Notes: a model not told the origin generated them from the letters alone. 64,000 nucleotides of DNA from Terrisporobacter petrolearius (GCF_020748185.1 NZ_JAHZMO010000009.1:1-64000); one strand, 5' to 3'; counted from the stretch's first letter, positions 1-9,082 are shown. A program made the numbers and translations.

Positions 1-19
1 GCAAAAATGGAAAATTTAA

Positions 20-52
20 TTACAAAAGGCCATGATTATGAAAATCATGGCC
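20..52 (-). terminator. Intrinsic terminator, minus strand
   Basis: A perfect 10-bp stem (arms 28-37 and 43-52, 5-nt loop) is followed on the minus strand by a T-rich run. It probably ends transcription of the truncated CPBP gene above it. Confidence 0.6.
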
Positions 53-135
53 CCTGAATATAACTAAATTATTACTATTTAATTTGTATTTTTTTTGAAG
101 AATACACAATTATGTTTCCAGACTCTTATATTATA

Positions 136-603
136 TTATATAAATATAATTCCATAAATTCTTGTTTGAATAAATCCTCTGAAGATAATTTCTTCCACAA
201 GTGCTATTACAAAAAAGTAATAGGCAAAATCTAAAATCAGTTTTGAAACAGTATTAAAATGATATCCACCTAAAATTCCTGAAGTAACATTTATAATTAG
301 AAGAACTGCTGACAGTACCAGGCCTAAGATTAATGACTTTGATAGATTTTTTTTACCAAATCCTATTCTCTTTATGGGCTGTTTATTAATCACTGCAAAT
401 AAAATACATAATATAGCCAAGAAAAAGTTAACCTCATAACCTAAATATATATTTTTTTTGTCATACAACACCCCCATTACATAGTAAATAATCATAACTA
501 ATATATAAAATACAATTGCTGAAATGCCATCCTTGTAAGTGTATTTTTCTAATGTGTATTTATACTCCTTATCTGTTCTAAAAAAGGATTTAATAAAATT
601 CAT
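136..603 (-). pseudogene. Truncated CPBP-family intramembrane protease
   Basis: The 155-residue product has four or five hydrophobic segments and ends just after the first CPBP (abortive infection / Rce1-like) motif, EEIIFRG at about residue 137. Complete family members are usually 220-300 residues and need two later histidine motifs (FxxxH and HxxxN) to form the active site; both are missing. I translated the other two minus-strand frames below the stop and found no continuation, so this looks like a C-terminal deletion rather than a simple frameshift. The start ATG (601-603) has a GGGGAG site upstream. An intact member lies at 26936 and a fused one at 37784. A function for the fragment is unlikely. 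Confidence 0.6.
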
Positions 604-645
604 AATAATTTTCTCCCCATTAAAATATCAATCTTTACTTCGACA

Positions 646-665
646 TAGTTTACTAGTGTAAACTA
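646..665. promoter_or_regulatory. Palindromic operator upstream of the truncated CPBP gene
   Basis: The 20-bp site TAGTTTACTAGTGTAAACTA has perfect 8-bp arms and lies about 45 bp before the minus-strand start codon. It resembles TTTAC/GTAAA sites bound by winged-helix repressors of the BlaI/CopY type, but no such regulator is in the window, so the regulator is unknown. Confidence 0.4.
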
Positions 666-846
666 ATCTATATATTAAATTATATACTGTAGATGGTATT
701 ATTTCTATAATTCCATCTTTGTACGTAATTCCTATACAAGTAAAACGACAGAAGAAGGGTCAATTTTATATAGATATATACAAAATATGGAAATAAATGT
801 TATAATTATCCTATATATTAACTATAATTAATTGGAGGGACTCGAT

Positions 847-1062
847 ATGAAAAAGTTAAATAATTATATTAATTTTGGATTAATATTAAATGTGATTGGC
901 ATAATTTCAAATCGTTTTAATTTACTACCAAGTTTTATTCAGGGACTTTGTATAGGATTAGGACTTACCTTAATATTTATAGGAATGTATGATCAAAATT
1001 ATAATTTAGATAAATTTAGAAACTGCAAAAAAAATATATTAAACAAGACATTAGGAAAATAA
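847..1062 (+). CDS. Small two-TM membrane protein, unknown function
   Basis: A 71-residue protein with two hydrophobic stretches (about residues 7-24 and 30-46) and a basic tail, typical of small Firmicute inner-membrane proteins. The start is ATG 847 because the GGAGGG site (834-839) lies 7 bp before it; an upstream in-frame TTG at 832 would overlap that site. I do not recognise a family. It stands alone and is followed by a good terminator. A role cannot be deduced. Confidence 0.65.
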   Translation: MKKLNNYINFGLILNVIGIISNRFNLLPSFIQGLCIGLGLTLIFIGMYDQNYNLDKFRNCKKNILNKTLGK

Positions 1063-1130
1063 CAAACAATATATTTGTTTAATAGTAACTTAAATCTATT
1101 AGTTGAAAAGTCAATGAAATTTTAAATGAT

Positions 1131-1163
1131 AGGGCGATAGTACTAAGGCATATTGCCCTTTTT
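1131..1163 (+). terminator. Intrinsic terminator
   Basis: The arms AGGGCGATA (1131-1139) and TATTGCCCT (1151-1159) pair with one wobble and are followed by five T. It ends the small membrane-protein gene. Confidence 0.7.
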
Positions 1164-1325
1164 ACATGTTCACAGTTAAATAAAAATGACTTGAAAGGAA
1201 TTTTTAGGTTATCAGTTACAATTAGCTAACTTATAATATATAATAAACTTAAAATATTATCACAAGGGTATAGTATATATCTAGATTTATGTTAATAATA
1301 AGAAAAATAATCTGGAGGCAATATA

Positions 1326-2468
1326 ATGAATAAAAAGGACTTTTCTAATTTAGAAGATCAAATTATGTCCACAGTTAGCAGTGCACTAAAAGCAATAGAT
1401 ACTGTTAATTTAAAAAGAGACATTAACTATAAAACTGAGGAAACCCTAAATCAATTTATATCAAAGTTTAATGAATATGGTGTAAAATATATGGGTTTAA
1501 ATAAAAAATCTAAAAATGATATATCAAAATACATTAGTAAAAAACCAGCTGGAAGTGTATCGGGAATACTTTGTATAGTATTTGGAGCTGGTGGAAGTGT
1601 AATTTATGGTTTATCAATATCGTCATTTCTAATAGCTAAAGCATTCTTTAGTAATTATATTGTAGGTAGCCAAGTTGTTACAGGAGTTTTAGTTTTGTTT
1701 TTTGTAGGAAGTGTAGGTTTATTATTAAAAGGAATAAATGTAAGAAAAAGAGTAAAGCGTTTTAAGACCTATGTCAGATTTATTGGCGACAATAGTTATT
1801 TTTTAATTGAGGACTTGGCAAGATTTGTAAAAGAAAAAAAGAGTTTTGTCCTTAAAGACTTACGTAAAATGATTGATTTAGGCATGTTTTTAGAAGGTCA
1901 TATAGATGAAGAAAAAACTTATTTTATGTTAAATGATGAAGTCTATAGTGACTATTTAAATTTAAAAAAGGAACAAATAGCTAAAGAAATTAACAAGGAA
2001 AAATTGAAAGAAGAAATAGATTATTCAGGAAAAGAAGAAACAGAATCTACTGTTAAAATAGGTAGAGATTATATTGAACAAATAAAAGCTGTAAAAGATG
2101 AGCTTTCTAGAGAAGAAATAGCTATAAAGTTATATAAATTAGGGAACATTGGAGATCAAATCCTTAATCAAGTTGAAAAAAATCCTAATAAAACACAAGA
2201 AGTTAATAAATTTATAAATCATTATCTTCCTATTACTATAAAATTAATCAACTCATACAAAGAGTTAAATGATCAAGTAGTTCAAGGTGATAATATAAAA
2301 AATGCTAAAATTGAAATTGAAAAGAGTATTGATCTTATTAGCAATGCTTTTGAAAATTTATTAGATGATTTGTTTGAAGATGTTGTTTTAGATATTTCTA
2401 CAGATATTTCTGTGCTTAAAACATTATTTAAACAAGAAGGATTAGGAGAAGAAGACTTTAAGAAGTAA
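1326..2468 (+). CDS. xpaC: XpaC-like protein (5-bromo-4-chloroindolyl phosphate hydrolysis family)
   Basis: This 380-residue protein has a charged N-terminus, two membrane segments (about residues 78-104 and 115-138) and a long cytoplasmic, largely helical C-terminal part with EIAIKLYKLG and LINSYKELND elements. That architecture is the XpaC/halogen-hydrol family. In Bacillus subtilis xpaC is paired with the TelA homologue yaaN, and here too a TelA gene follows 181 bp downstream, which is the strongest argument for the assignment. The biochemical role is unsettled; the pair is associated with cell-envelope or toxic-anion stress. The start ATG has a TGGAGG site 7 bp upstream. The gap to telA is filled by the interspersed repeat. 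Confidence 0.75.
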   Translation: MNKKDFSNLEDQIMSTVSSALKAIDTVNLKRDINYKTEETLNQFISKFNEYGVKYMGLNKKSKNDISKYISKKPAGSVSGILCIVFGAGGSVIYGLSISSFLIAKAFFSNYIVGSQVVTGVLVLFFVGSVGLLLKGINVRKRVKRFKTYVRFIGDNSYFLIEDLARFVKEKKSFVLKDLRKMIDLGMFLEGHIDEEKTYFMLNDEVYSDYLNLKKEQIAKEINKEKLKEEIDYSGKEETESTVKIGRDYIEQIKAVKDELSREEIAIKLYKLGNIGDQILNQVEKNPNKTQEVNKFINHYLPITIKLINSYKELNDQVVQGDNIKNAKIEIEKSIDLISNAFENLLDDLFEDVVLDISTDISVLKTLFKQEGLGEEDFKK

Positions 2469-2473
2469 ATTTT

Positions 2474-2632
2474 AAGCAACGGATTTGCCTGAAGCGGGAG
2501 CAAAATGATTCGCCAACACGTTGCTCAAAGGCACATCGTTGGCGACATGAGGGTCGCGAATTTTGAGTAACGGATGTATCTAAAGCGTAGCGAAGATATA
2601 TCGTTGACGACATAAGGGTCGCGAATTTTATA
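2474..2632. repeat. Interspersed stem-loop repeat, two tandem right-half units
   Basis: Two tandem copies of the GC-rich module (about 2474-2563 and 2564-2632) each run from a GCAACG/GTAACG start to a GTCGCGAATTTT end. The second unit pairs TATCT with AGATA where the copies at 25 and 27.8 kb pair TGCCT with AGGCA, so base changes are compensated and the hairpin is kept. The first unit has an enlarged loop. The repeat lies inside the xpaC-telA gap. Confidence 0.7.
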
Positions 2633-2649
2633 AAAGGGAGGCACTAACA

Positions 2650-3798
2650 ATGAGTGATGAATTCAAAGAAAAGGCTATTGATATAAAACCAGAATTAAAT
2701 TTTCAATCATTTGAGGAGGAAGCTCCTCAGGTAAAAATAAAAGAAGAAAAAGTAGAAGAACAAATAATTGATGAAATACAACTGACAGAAGAAGAGAAAA
2801 AAATGGTAGATCAATTTGTAGATAAAATAGAAATAAGTAATTCAAATTCTATTTTACAATATGGAGTAGGTGCTCAAAAGAAAATTTCTGATTTTTCACA
2901 ATCAGCATTAAATGATGTGAGAACTAAAGATTTAGGTGAAATTGGAGAAATGCTATCTAGTGTAGTTCTTGAGTTAAAGAACTTTGAAGAAGGTGAAGAG
3001 AAAAAAGGAATTTTCAGTTTATTTAAAAAAGGCAAAGATAAGATTTCCCAAATGAAAGTAAATTATGAAAACGTAGAAAACAATATTACTAAAATGTGCA
3101 ACGTTCTTGAAAAGCATCAAATACAACTTTTAAAAGATATTGCCATGCTGGATAGAATGTATGAAATAAATAAAGTATATTTTAAAGAGCTTTATATGTA
3201 TATTTTAGCTGGGAAAAAGAAACTTCAAAAACTAGAAAAGGAAGAACTTCCTAAACTGCAAGAAAAAGCAAAAAAAAGCGGCAATCCTCAGGATGCTCAA
3301 GAATTAAATGATTTTATAGCTCTTTGTAATAGATTTGAAAAGAAAATTCACGATTTAGAATTAACTAAAATGATCTCCCTACAAATGGCTCCTCAAATTC
3401 GTTTAATTCAAAACAATGACACTTTAATGTCAGAAAAAATACAATCTACAATTATAAATACTATTCCCCTTTGGAAAAGTCAAATAGTGTTAGCCCTTGG
3501 AGTTGCTCATGCTTCTGATGCTGCCAGAGTTCAAAGAGAAGTAACAGATATGACAAATGAACTTTTACGTAAAAATGCAGAAATATTAAAAACTTCAACT
3601 ATAGAAACTGCAAAAGAATCTGAAAGAGGAATTGTGGATATTGAAACACTTAGAGCTACTAACGAATCCTTGATTTCAACTCTTGATGAAATACTTAATA
3701 TACAAACAGAAGGTCGTGAAAAACGTAGGGAAGCAGAAGCGGAATTAAGAAATATAGAAGATCAATTAAAAAATAAGCTTATAAATTTTAAAAATTAA
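2650..3798 (+). CDS. telA: TelA/KlaA/YaaN family toxic anion resistance protein
   Basis: The 382-residue, soluble, highly charged protein is predicted to be almost entirely helical with long coiled coils, as in the TelA family. Recognisable family blocks include LHxxQLLKDIAMLDRMYE-like sequence near residue 155, QMAPQIRLIQNND near residue 252, and IPLWKSQIVLALG near residue 275. Family members are linked to tellurite and colicin resistance and to envelope stress, but the mechanism is not established. An acidic N-terminal 50 residues precede the conserved part. A GGGAGG site lies 8 bp before ATG. It probably shares transcription with xpaC unless the repeat between them terminates transcripts. 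Confidence 0.85.
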   Translation: MSDEFKEKAIDIKPELNFQSFEEEAPQVKIKEEKVEEQIIDEIQLTEEEKKMVDQFVDKIEISNSNSILQYGVGAQKKISDFSQSALNDVRTKDLGEIGEMLSSVVLELKNFEEGEEKKGIFSLFKKGKDKISQMKVNYENVENNITKMCNVLEKHQIQLLKDIAMLDRMYEINKVYFKELYMYILAGKKKLQKLEKEELPKLQEKAKKSGNPQDAQELNDFIALCNRFEKKIHDLELTKMISLQMAPQIRLIQNNDTLMSEKIQSTIINTIPLWKSQIVLALGVAHASDAARVQREVTDMTNELLRKNAEILKTSTIETAKESERGIVDIETLRATNESLISTLDEILNIQTEGREKRREAEAELRNIEDQLKNKLINFKN

Positions 3799-3810
3799 TA
3801 AATAAAGAGT

Positions 3811-3850
3811 CTTAGCCATTGATAGTAGATGGCTAAGGCTTATTTTATTT
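3811..3850 (+). terminator. Intrinsic terminator
   Basis: A perfect 9-bp stem (CTTAGCCAT 3811-3819, ATGGCTAAG 3829-3837) is followed by a T-rich tract. It ends the xpaC-telA unit. Confidence 0.75.
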
Positions 3851-3914
3851 ATGTCATGTCTTTTTCTATATATTAAGTTTTAGTTGACATAGACAAAAAT
3901 AATTGCTAAGCTCA

Positions 3915-3939
3915 TTACATACCGAACGAAAGTATGTAA
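3915..3939. promoter_or_regulatory. TetR operator 1 (autoregulatory)
   Basis: The inverted repeat TTACATAC-N9-GTATGTAA lies just before the tetR ribosome site. The same arms and nearly the same 9-nt spacer (CGAACGAAA here, CAAACGAAT at site 2) recur before the MFS gene. Confidence 0.75.
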
Positions 3940-3950
3940 AGGAGGATATA

Positions 3951-4607
3951 ATGGCAAGAAATAAAAATCCTGAGATTACTATAAACCGTATTCTAGATGC
4001 AGCTATGGATCTATTTTTAGAAAAAGGCTATGATAATACTACTATTCAGGATATAGTAGATGCTTTAGGAGATTTAAGTAAAGGGGCGATTTATCATCAC
4101 TTTAAGTCTAAAGAAGAAATAATTGAATCTGTTATACCTAGGCTTTATGATTCATCTGATAGTCAAATTATGTCATTAAAAGAATCTACTTCTTATACAG
4201 GGTTAGAAAAACTTAATAGGACTTTACTTATTTCCTTAAAAAACCCTGGGCAAGAAAAATTAGCTACTGCAGCACCTAATTTAATGAAAAATCCTAGATT
4301 TTTAACTCAGCAACTTTATAATACCATAGAAAATATTGTACCTAATCTTATAGAGCCAATTATTAGAGAAGGTGTAGAAGATGGATCAATAGTAACTGAT
4401 AATCCAAAAGAAGTTGCAGAGACATTTATGATTTTAATGAATATATGGTTAAATCCAGCCATATTTCATTCTACAAAAGAAGAATTTAAGAATAAGTTTA
4501 ACTTCTTTAGGAAGTTAGTTGACGATTTAGGTATACCTGTATTAGACGATAATGTTCTTCATGTGTTAGAAAAATATAGAGCTATTATTGAAAAAGAAAG
4601 AAAATAA
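3951..4607 (+). CDS. TetR family transcriptional regulator
   Basis: A 218-residue regulator with the canonical TetR N-terminal helix-turn-helix (about residues 9-55, including TIQDIVDALGDLSKGAIYHHF) and a variable all-helical ligand domain. The chosen start is ATG 3951, 5 bp after a GGAGG site; the frame stays open upstream to a TTG at 3903, but that stretch contains the operator and would not be coding. Palindromic sites of identical sequence precede this gene and the adjacent MFS transporter, so it most likely represses both and is released by a transporter substrate. The ligand is unknown. Confidence 0.88.
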   Translation: MARNKNPEITINRILDAAMDLFLEKGYDNTTIQDIVDALGDLSKGAIYHHFKSKEEIIESVIPRLYDSSDSQIMSLKESTSYTGLEKLNRTLLISLKNPGQEKLATAAPNLMKNPRFLTQQLYNTIENIVPNLIEPIIREGVEDGSIVTDNPKEVAETFMILMNIWLNPAIFHSTKEEFKNKFNFFRKLVDDLGIPVLDDNVLHVLEKYRAIIEKERK

Positions 4608-4611
4608 AAAT

Positions 4612-4638
4612 ACTGCCCAATGTGGCAGTTTAATTTTT
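4612..4638 (+). terminator. Short intrinsic terminator after tetR
   Basis: ACTGCC (4612-4617) pairs with GGCAGT (4624-4629) and is followed by TTAATTTTT. It would separate tetR from the MFS unit, which has its own operator. Confidence 0.55.
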
Positions 4639-4644
4639 AAGATA

Positions 4645-4667
4645 TACATACCAAACGAATGTATGTT
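4645..4667. promoter_or_regulatory. TetR operator 2 (MFS promoter)
   Basis: TACATAC-N9-GTATGTT matches the site before tetR in arms, spacing and central ACGAA. It lies about 46 bp before the MFS start codon, in the right place to block transcription. Confidence 0.75.
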
Positions 4668-4712
4668 TAAAAAATTAAAAGAAAAATAATATTTATATAT
4701 GGAGGTTTATTA

Positions 4713-5984
4713 ATGAATAACAAGGCAAAACTTTTTAACAAAGATTTTAGCTTATTAGTAGTAGGTCAAATAATTTCTCTCTTTGGCAATTCAATACTCA
4801 GGTTTGCATTACCACTTTATCTTTTGGACACAACAAACTCTGCGGCTTTATTTGGAGCTGTGTCTGCTTTTTCCTTAATACCTATGATTACAATAACTCC
4901 TTTTGGAGGCATTATTGCAGACAGAGCTAATAAAAGAAATATTATGGTGTTTTTAGATTTTCTAACTGCATTATTGATTACTGTATTTGCACTTTCTATA
5001 GAAACGTTTGACTTAGTAATAGCTCTTATAGTCACATTAATGGCTTTATATGGAATACAAGGTGCTTACCAACCAACTGTTCAGGCAAGTATACCAACTT
5101 TAGTAGATAAAGATAATTTATTACCTGGCAATGCTGTTATAAATCAAGTTAGCTCACTTGCAGGATTATTAGGTCCTGTAATTGGTGGTATTTTATATGG
5201 TTTTTATGGATTAATGCCTATTTTAGTAGCAAGTATAATTTGCTTCTTTGTATCAGCCGTTATGGAGATATTTATAAGAATACCTTATAGAAAGCAAGAA
5301 ACTACATTAAGCGCTCTTTCTATTGTAAAAGAAGATTTTTTAACTAGTTTAAACTTTATATTTAAAGAAAATCCAGTAATTCTAAAAACTATTGTTATAA
5401 TCTCTTGCTTTAATTTATTCTTAAGTTCTTTGATAATGATTGGTATACCAGTTATTATTACTCAAATATTGAATATGTCTAGTCAGTCCTATGGGGTAAC
5501 TCAGGGTATGTTAGCCCTTGGTGGATTATGTGGTGGAATTATGACAGGGGTTTTAGTGAATAAAATTAAGATTTACCACAGTCATATAATTTTATTAATT
5601 GCTATATTAGCTTTGACTCCAATAGGTGTTGTGCTTATGTTTAATGTAACGCCTATGATTTCATATATTGTTGTTACAGTTTGTTGCTTTTTAATAATGG
5701 CAGTATCTACTTTATTTAGTATTCAAATTTTAACTTTTATTCAAGGTGAAACACCTAACCACCTTACTGGAAAAGTTATTTCATTTTGTTTGGCTATGAC
5801 AATGTGTTCTACGCCTATTGGTCAAATAATATACGGATATTTATTTGAGGCTCTTAATAATCAAACACATATAATTATATTTGTTGCTGCCCTACTTTCT
5901 GGTTTAATAGCATTTATGTCTAAGAAAATTTTTAGTAGTTTGAAAAAAACTGATATTTATATGGAGGTATGTAATGATAGATAA
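4713..5984 (+). CDS. MFS transporter (drug-efflux type)
   Basis: The 423-residue protein has about twelve hydrophobic segments. The TM2-3 loop carries GGIIADRANKRNIM, the MFS motif A (GxxxDRxxRK), and TM5 carries a GPVIGG motif typical of drug/proton antiporters. It resembles the MFS_3 group of exporters that includes macrolide and siderophore exporters. A TetR operator precedes it, and the gene for a small membrane protein overlaps its 3' end by 11 bp, so the two are translationally coupled. Substrate unknown; export of a toxic compound is the natural inference from the TetR link. Confidence 0.88.
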   Translation: MNNKAKLFNKDFSLLVVGQIISLFGNSILRFALPLYLLDTTNSAALFGAVSAFSLIPMITITPFGGIIADRANKRNIMVFLDFLTALLITVFALSIETFDLVIALIVTLMALYGIQGAYQPTVQASIPTLVDKDNLLPGNAVINQVSSLAGLLGPVIGGILYGFYGLMPILVASIICFFVSAVMEIFIRIPYRKQETTLSALSIVKEDFLTSLNFIFKENPVILKTIVIISCFNLFLSSLIMIGIPVIITQILNMSSQSYGVTQGMLALGGLCGGIMTGVLVNKIKIYHSHIILLIAILALTPIGVVLMFNVTPMISYIVVTVCCFLIMAVSTLFSIQILTFIQGETPNHLTGKVISFCLAMTMCSTPIGQIIYGYLFEALNNQTHIIIFVAALLSGLIAFMSKKIFSSLKKTDIYMEVCNDR

Positions 5985-6318
5985 AAAACTTATATATACA
6001 AGTATTAATTTTATAATTGGTATACTAAATATAATTGTAATAATGCCTTTAGTATTGGCTTTTGGTCTTGTAATTTTAGCATTATGTTTAGTAAATATAG
6101 CACTTTTTATAGCATTTGTTTTAGGTGTTTTAAAGATATTTATTCCTATTCTACCAGTAAACTTTGGAGTAAATAATATTATATTGAAACTTCTAATTAT
6201 CTGTATTATAGCCGCTGCAGGCTATTATTTATATAAATTACTAAGTGTATTTATTCCACAGTATCTAAGCTTTTTAGTTATTTATATGAAAAAAAGTTTT
6301 ACATTTAATATAGTATAA
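5974..6318 (+). CDS. Small hydrophobic membrane protein coupled to the MFS transporter
   Basis: A 114-residue, strongly hydrophobic protein with three or four predicted membrane spans and a short basic C-terminus. Its ATG lies inside the end of the MFS gene, with a GGAGG site at 5963-5967, so it is co-transcribed and probably translationally coupled. I do not recognise the family with certainty; the shape recalls the membrane part of DUF1700-like proteins. An accessory role in the efflux unit is possible but is only inferred from position. Confidence 0.65.
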   Translation: MIDKKLIYTSINFIIGILNIIVIMPLVLAFGLVILALCLVNIALFIAFVLGVLKIFIPILPVNFGVNNIILKLLIICIIAAAGYYLYKLLSVFIPQYLSFLVIYMKKSFTFNIV

Positions 6319-6373
6319 ATAAAATATGTTACAATTAAACACAAAGAATATAAAAATTAAATTCAAAAAAGTA

Positions 6374-6404
6374 TTGACCCTAACATTATGTCATAGTGTA
6401 CTCT
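6374..6404 (+). promoter_or_regulatory. MerR-type promoter with 19-bp spacer
   Basis: TTGACC (6374-6379) and TACTCT (6399-6404) are separated by 19 bp, the distorted spacing that MerR-family activators correct. The sequence GACCCTAACATTATGTCAT resembles sites of the Mta/TipA group. It is about 90 bp before the merR start, so autoregulation is likely. Confidence 0.75.
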
Positions 6405-6492
6405 AAAATTACAGGTCCAGTACACAAGTAAAATTCATGCCGGCAGAGTGTATGTGTTATTGAGATTTAAAACCAAGGTAGGAGATAAAATT

Positions 6493-7656
6493 ATGAGAAC
6501 AGTAAAACAAGTTTCAGATTTAACAAAAATAAGTGTGAGAATGCTACATCACTACGACAAAATTGGATTATTAAAACCAACTAAATTAACCCAAGCAGGT
6601 TATAGACTTTATGATGATGAAGCCCTTGAAACTTTGCAACAGATTCTATTTTTTAAAGAACTTGATTTTCAATTAAACGAAATTAAAGATATCATAACTA
6701 ATCCTCACTTTGATAAGATGAAAGCTCTAGAAAACCATAAAAAGTTGATTATTTTAAAAAGAGATAGATTAAATGGTTTGATAGAACTAATAAATAATAC
6801 ATTAAAAGGAGCAAACACTATGAGCTTTAATGAATTTGATATGAGTGAGTATTATAATGTTCTAGAAGAATTTAAAAAAGAAAATACTGATAAAGTTATT
6901 AAAATGTGGGGAAGTATAGATAAGTACGATGAAATAATTTCAAAGGTAAAATCTGAGGAAGAAAAGTTTGCCTCTATGGCTATAAAACAATATGGTAGCA
7001 TAGAAAAATATGCTAAAGCACTTAAGGAAAATTTGAATAACAGTTTAATGTTAACTAAAGCAGAAGAGATGGATAGGTTTAAAGAAGATTGTCTTTGTGA
7101 TAATAATCCTAAATTAAAAGGACTGTACAAAGAGCTTACAGCTGATTTAAGTAAGGATATTTCATCAAAGGAGATTCAAAAAATTGCCACTGACATAACT
7201 AATATGGCTAAAGATAATTATGAAATTTTTAGAGAAGATATGGGAGACAATTATTGGCATTCAATGGTACAACTTTATCTGGTATTTCCAGATTGGATAG
7301 AAAAAGTTGATAATATATATGGCAGTGGTGCCTCTAAATTTATAGGGAAAGCTCTAAAATGGAATTTGGGTGATTATGAGCCTAAACTAGAAACGCTATA
7401 TAAAAAACTTACGTCTGATTTAAGCAAATCTCCATCATGTGAGGAAATTCAAGAAATAATCTTAGAAATAGTAGACGAAACACAAAAGCAACATGACTGT
7501 TTAAAAATAGAAATTGGAGAAAACTATTGGGCATATCAATCAGAACAATATTGTTTGGACTCTAATATAATAAAAGTAATGGATGATAAATATGGCAGTG
7601 GTACATCTAAATTTATTGGAGAAGCCCTAAAGTTTTATGTTAAAAGTAATGATTAA
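6493..7656 (+). CDS. MerR family regulator with two TipAS-like domains
   Basis: The 387-residue protein begins with a MerR winged helix (KQVSDLTKISVRMLHHYDK, then GLLKPTKLTQAGYRLYDD), followed by the dimerisation helix and an effector region. That region holds two successive versions of the TipAS C-terminal fold: one ending DNIYGSGASKFIGKALKW and a second ending DDKYGSGTSKFIGEALKF, about 95 residues apart. TipAS domains bind peptide-like drugs. Single-domain relatives are about 250 residues, so this is an internal duplication. The start is ATG 6493, after an AGGAGAT site. It probably activates its own promoter and a resistance function elsewhere. Confidence 0.87.
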   Translation: MRTVKQVSDLTKISVRMLHHYDKIGLLKPTKLTQAGYRLYDDEALETLQQILFFKELDFQLNEIKDIITNPHFDKMKALENHKKLIILKRDRLNGLIELINNTLKGANTMSFNEFDMSEYYNVLEEFKKENTDKVIKMWGSIDKYDEIISKVKSEEEKFASMAIKQYGSIEKYAKALKENLNNSLMLTKAEEMDRFKEDCLCDNNPKLKGLYKELTADLSKDISSKEIQKIATDITNMAKDNYEIFREDMGDNYWHSMVQLYLVFPDWIEKVDNIYGSGASKFIGKALKWNLGDYEPKLETLYKKLTSDLSKSPSCEEIQEIILEIVDETQKQHDCLKIEIGENYWAYQSEQYCLDSNIIKVMDDKYGSGTSKFIGEALKFYVKSND

Positions 7657-7713
7657 TTGCAACTAAATTTATAAATGGTAAGAAAGTTTATAGTAGTTTT
7701 AGTTATAAATAAG

Positions 7714-7752
7714 AGAAGGCATACACAAAAATGTGTAGGCCTTCTTAACTTT
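7714..7752 (+). terminator. Intrinsic terminator
   Basis: A 14-bp stem (7714-7727 with 7732-7745, one mismatch, AAAA loop) is followed by a modest T-rich tail. It ends the merR gene. Confidence 0.65.
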
Positions 7753-7825
7753 GTGTTATAATTACCTAAGTAAAAACAATACTAAAAACAAATTTAGTAA
7801 GGAAAATAATATATAGGGGGAATAT

Positions 7826-9055
7826 ATGAGTAACTTTGAAGAAGATCTACTGGAATACAATGAACTAGATGCGTACAAGAAATTAAAAGATGCAAATGAT
7901 TCTCTTTTTGGATTAGATGGAGAACAAAATTTTGAGAAATTTTTGCTTTTGAGTAAAATGTCAGCACTTCAAGGCAATGAATATAGCCAATACATAATTG
8001 GGATTTTTTATGAAGATGGTATGGAAGGTTTGGAACGTTTTTTTGAAATAGATATAGAAGCCGATGAAAAATACTATAAAATGAAAGATAATAAAAAAGC
8101 CTTAGCGTTTTATAAAAAAGCAGCTGATCAAGGATACAAAGATGCCCAGTACGCCCTTGGGAATATGTATTTTAAAGGGACTGGTACTGAAGTTGATTAT
8201 GAAAAGGCCCTTTATTGGTTCAAAAGTTCTAAGACAGAGTTTGCTTGCTTTAATGTGGGTTGCTTTTATGAAAATGGCATAGGTGTAAAGCAAAGTTATA
8301 AAAATGCTATTAAGTGGTATGAAAAAGCTGCACAACTGGGAAATTCCAACGCTGCCTACAATTTAGGTGTTATGTATAAAATGGGGCAAGGTTGTAATAT
8401 AGATTATGATAAAGCCGTAAAGTGGTATAAAAAAGCATGTATGCAAAACAATAAAAACGCCCTTTGTAATTTGGGACTTATGTATTTGAGTGGTGAGGGT
8501 GTAGAAATAGATTATAAAAAAGCTATTGACCTTTTTGAAGAAGCTGCTGAGTATGCAAATGAATTAGCTATGTTTCAACTTGGCTATATGTATGATCAAG
8601 GCATAGGTGTAGATAAGGATTTTGAACAAGCCAGAATATGGTATGAACAATCTGCAAATTTAGGATATGCTGATGCCCAGTGTAACTTAGGATATTTTTA
8701 TCAAGAGGGACTAGGAGTAGAACAAGATTACGAAAAGGCTAAAATATGGTATGAAAAAGCCATAGAACAAGATGAATGTGTTGCTAAAAGTTGTTTGGCA
8801 GAGATGTATTTTTTTGGACAAGGAGTAGAAGTAGACTTAGAAAAAGCATTAGCTCTTTATGAAGAAGTATTAATTGATGTCAAAGAAATAGGCAATAAAG
8901 AAGAAATATCAGTAATTTTATTTAACATGGCGCAAGTACATGAAATAGGCTATGGTACAGAAAGTAATCTTAAAAAAGCCAAGGAATTATATGAAGAGTC
9001 AGCAGCTTATGGTTTAGAAGAATCAAATAAAAGACTTGAAAATTTAAAAATATAA
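7826..9055 (+). CDS. Sel1-repeat (tetratricopeptide-like) protein
   Basis: A 409-residue soluble protein made of about eight Sel1-like repeats of roughly 36 residues, each with the pattern A..LG.MY..G.GV..DY.KA..WY.KAA. Examples start near residues 105, 141, 177, 213, 249 and 285. These form an alpha-alpha solenoid used for protein-protein contacts. There is no signal peptide, so it acts in the cytoplasm. A GGGGGAA site lies 7 bp before ATG. The gene is monocistronic between terminators, and the partner cannot be told from context. Confidence 0.85.
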   Translation: MSNFEEDLLEYNELDAYKKLKDANDSLFGLDGEQNFEKFLLLSKMSALQGNEYSQYIIGIFYEDGMEGLERFFEIDIEADEKYYKMKDNKKALAFYKKAADQGYKDAQYALGNMYFKGTGTEVDYEKALYWFKSSKTEFACFNVGCFYENGIGVKQSYKNAIKWYEKAAQLGNSNAAYNLGVMYKMGQGCNIDYDKAVKWYKKACMQNNKNALCNLGLMYLSGEGVEIDYKKAIDLFEEAAEYANELAMFQLGYMYDQGIGVDKDFEQARIWYEQSANLGYADAQCNLGYFYQEGLGVEQDYEKAKIWYEKAIEQDECVAKSCLAEMYFFGQGVEVDLEKALALYEEVLIDVKEIGNKEEISVILFNMAQVHEIGYGTESNLKKAKELYEESAAYGLEESNKRLENLKI

Positions 9056-9082
9056 TTTAAATATTCTCTAGTATATTTAAAT

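Noticed and set aside
2474-2632. CRISPR array or tRNA in the GC-rich gap of xpaC-telA
   Set aside because: The units are not regularly spaced direct repeats with unique spacers, and no cloverleaf can be formed. They match the intergenic repeat elsewhere in the window.
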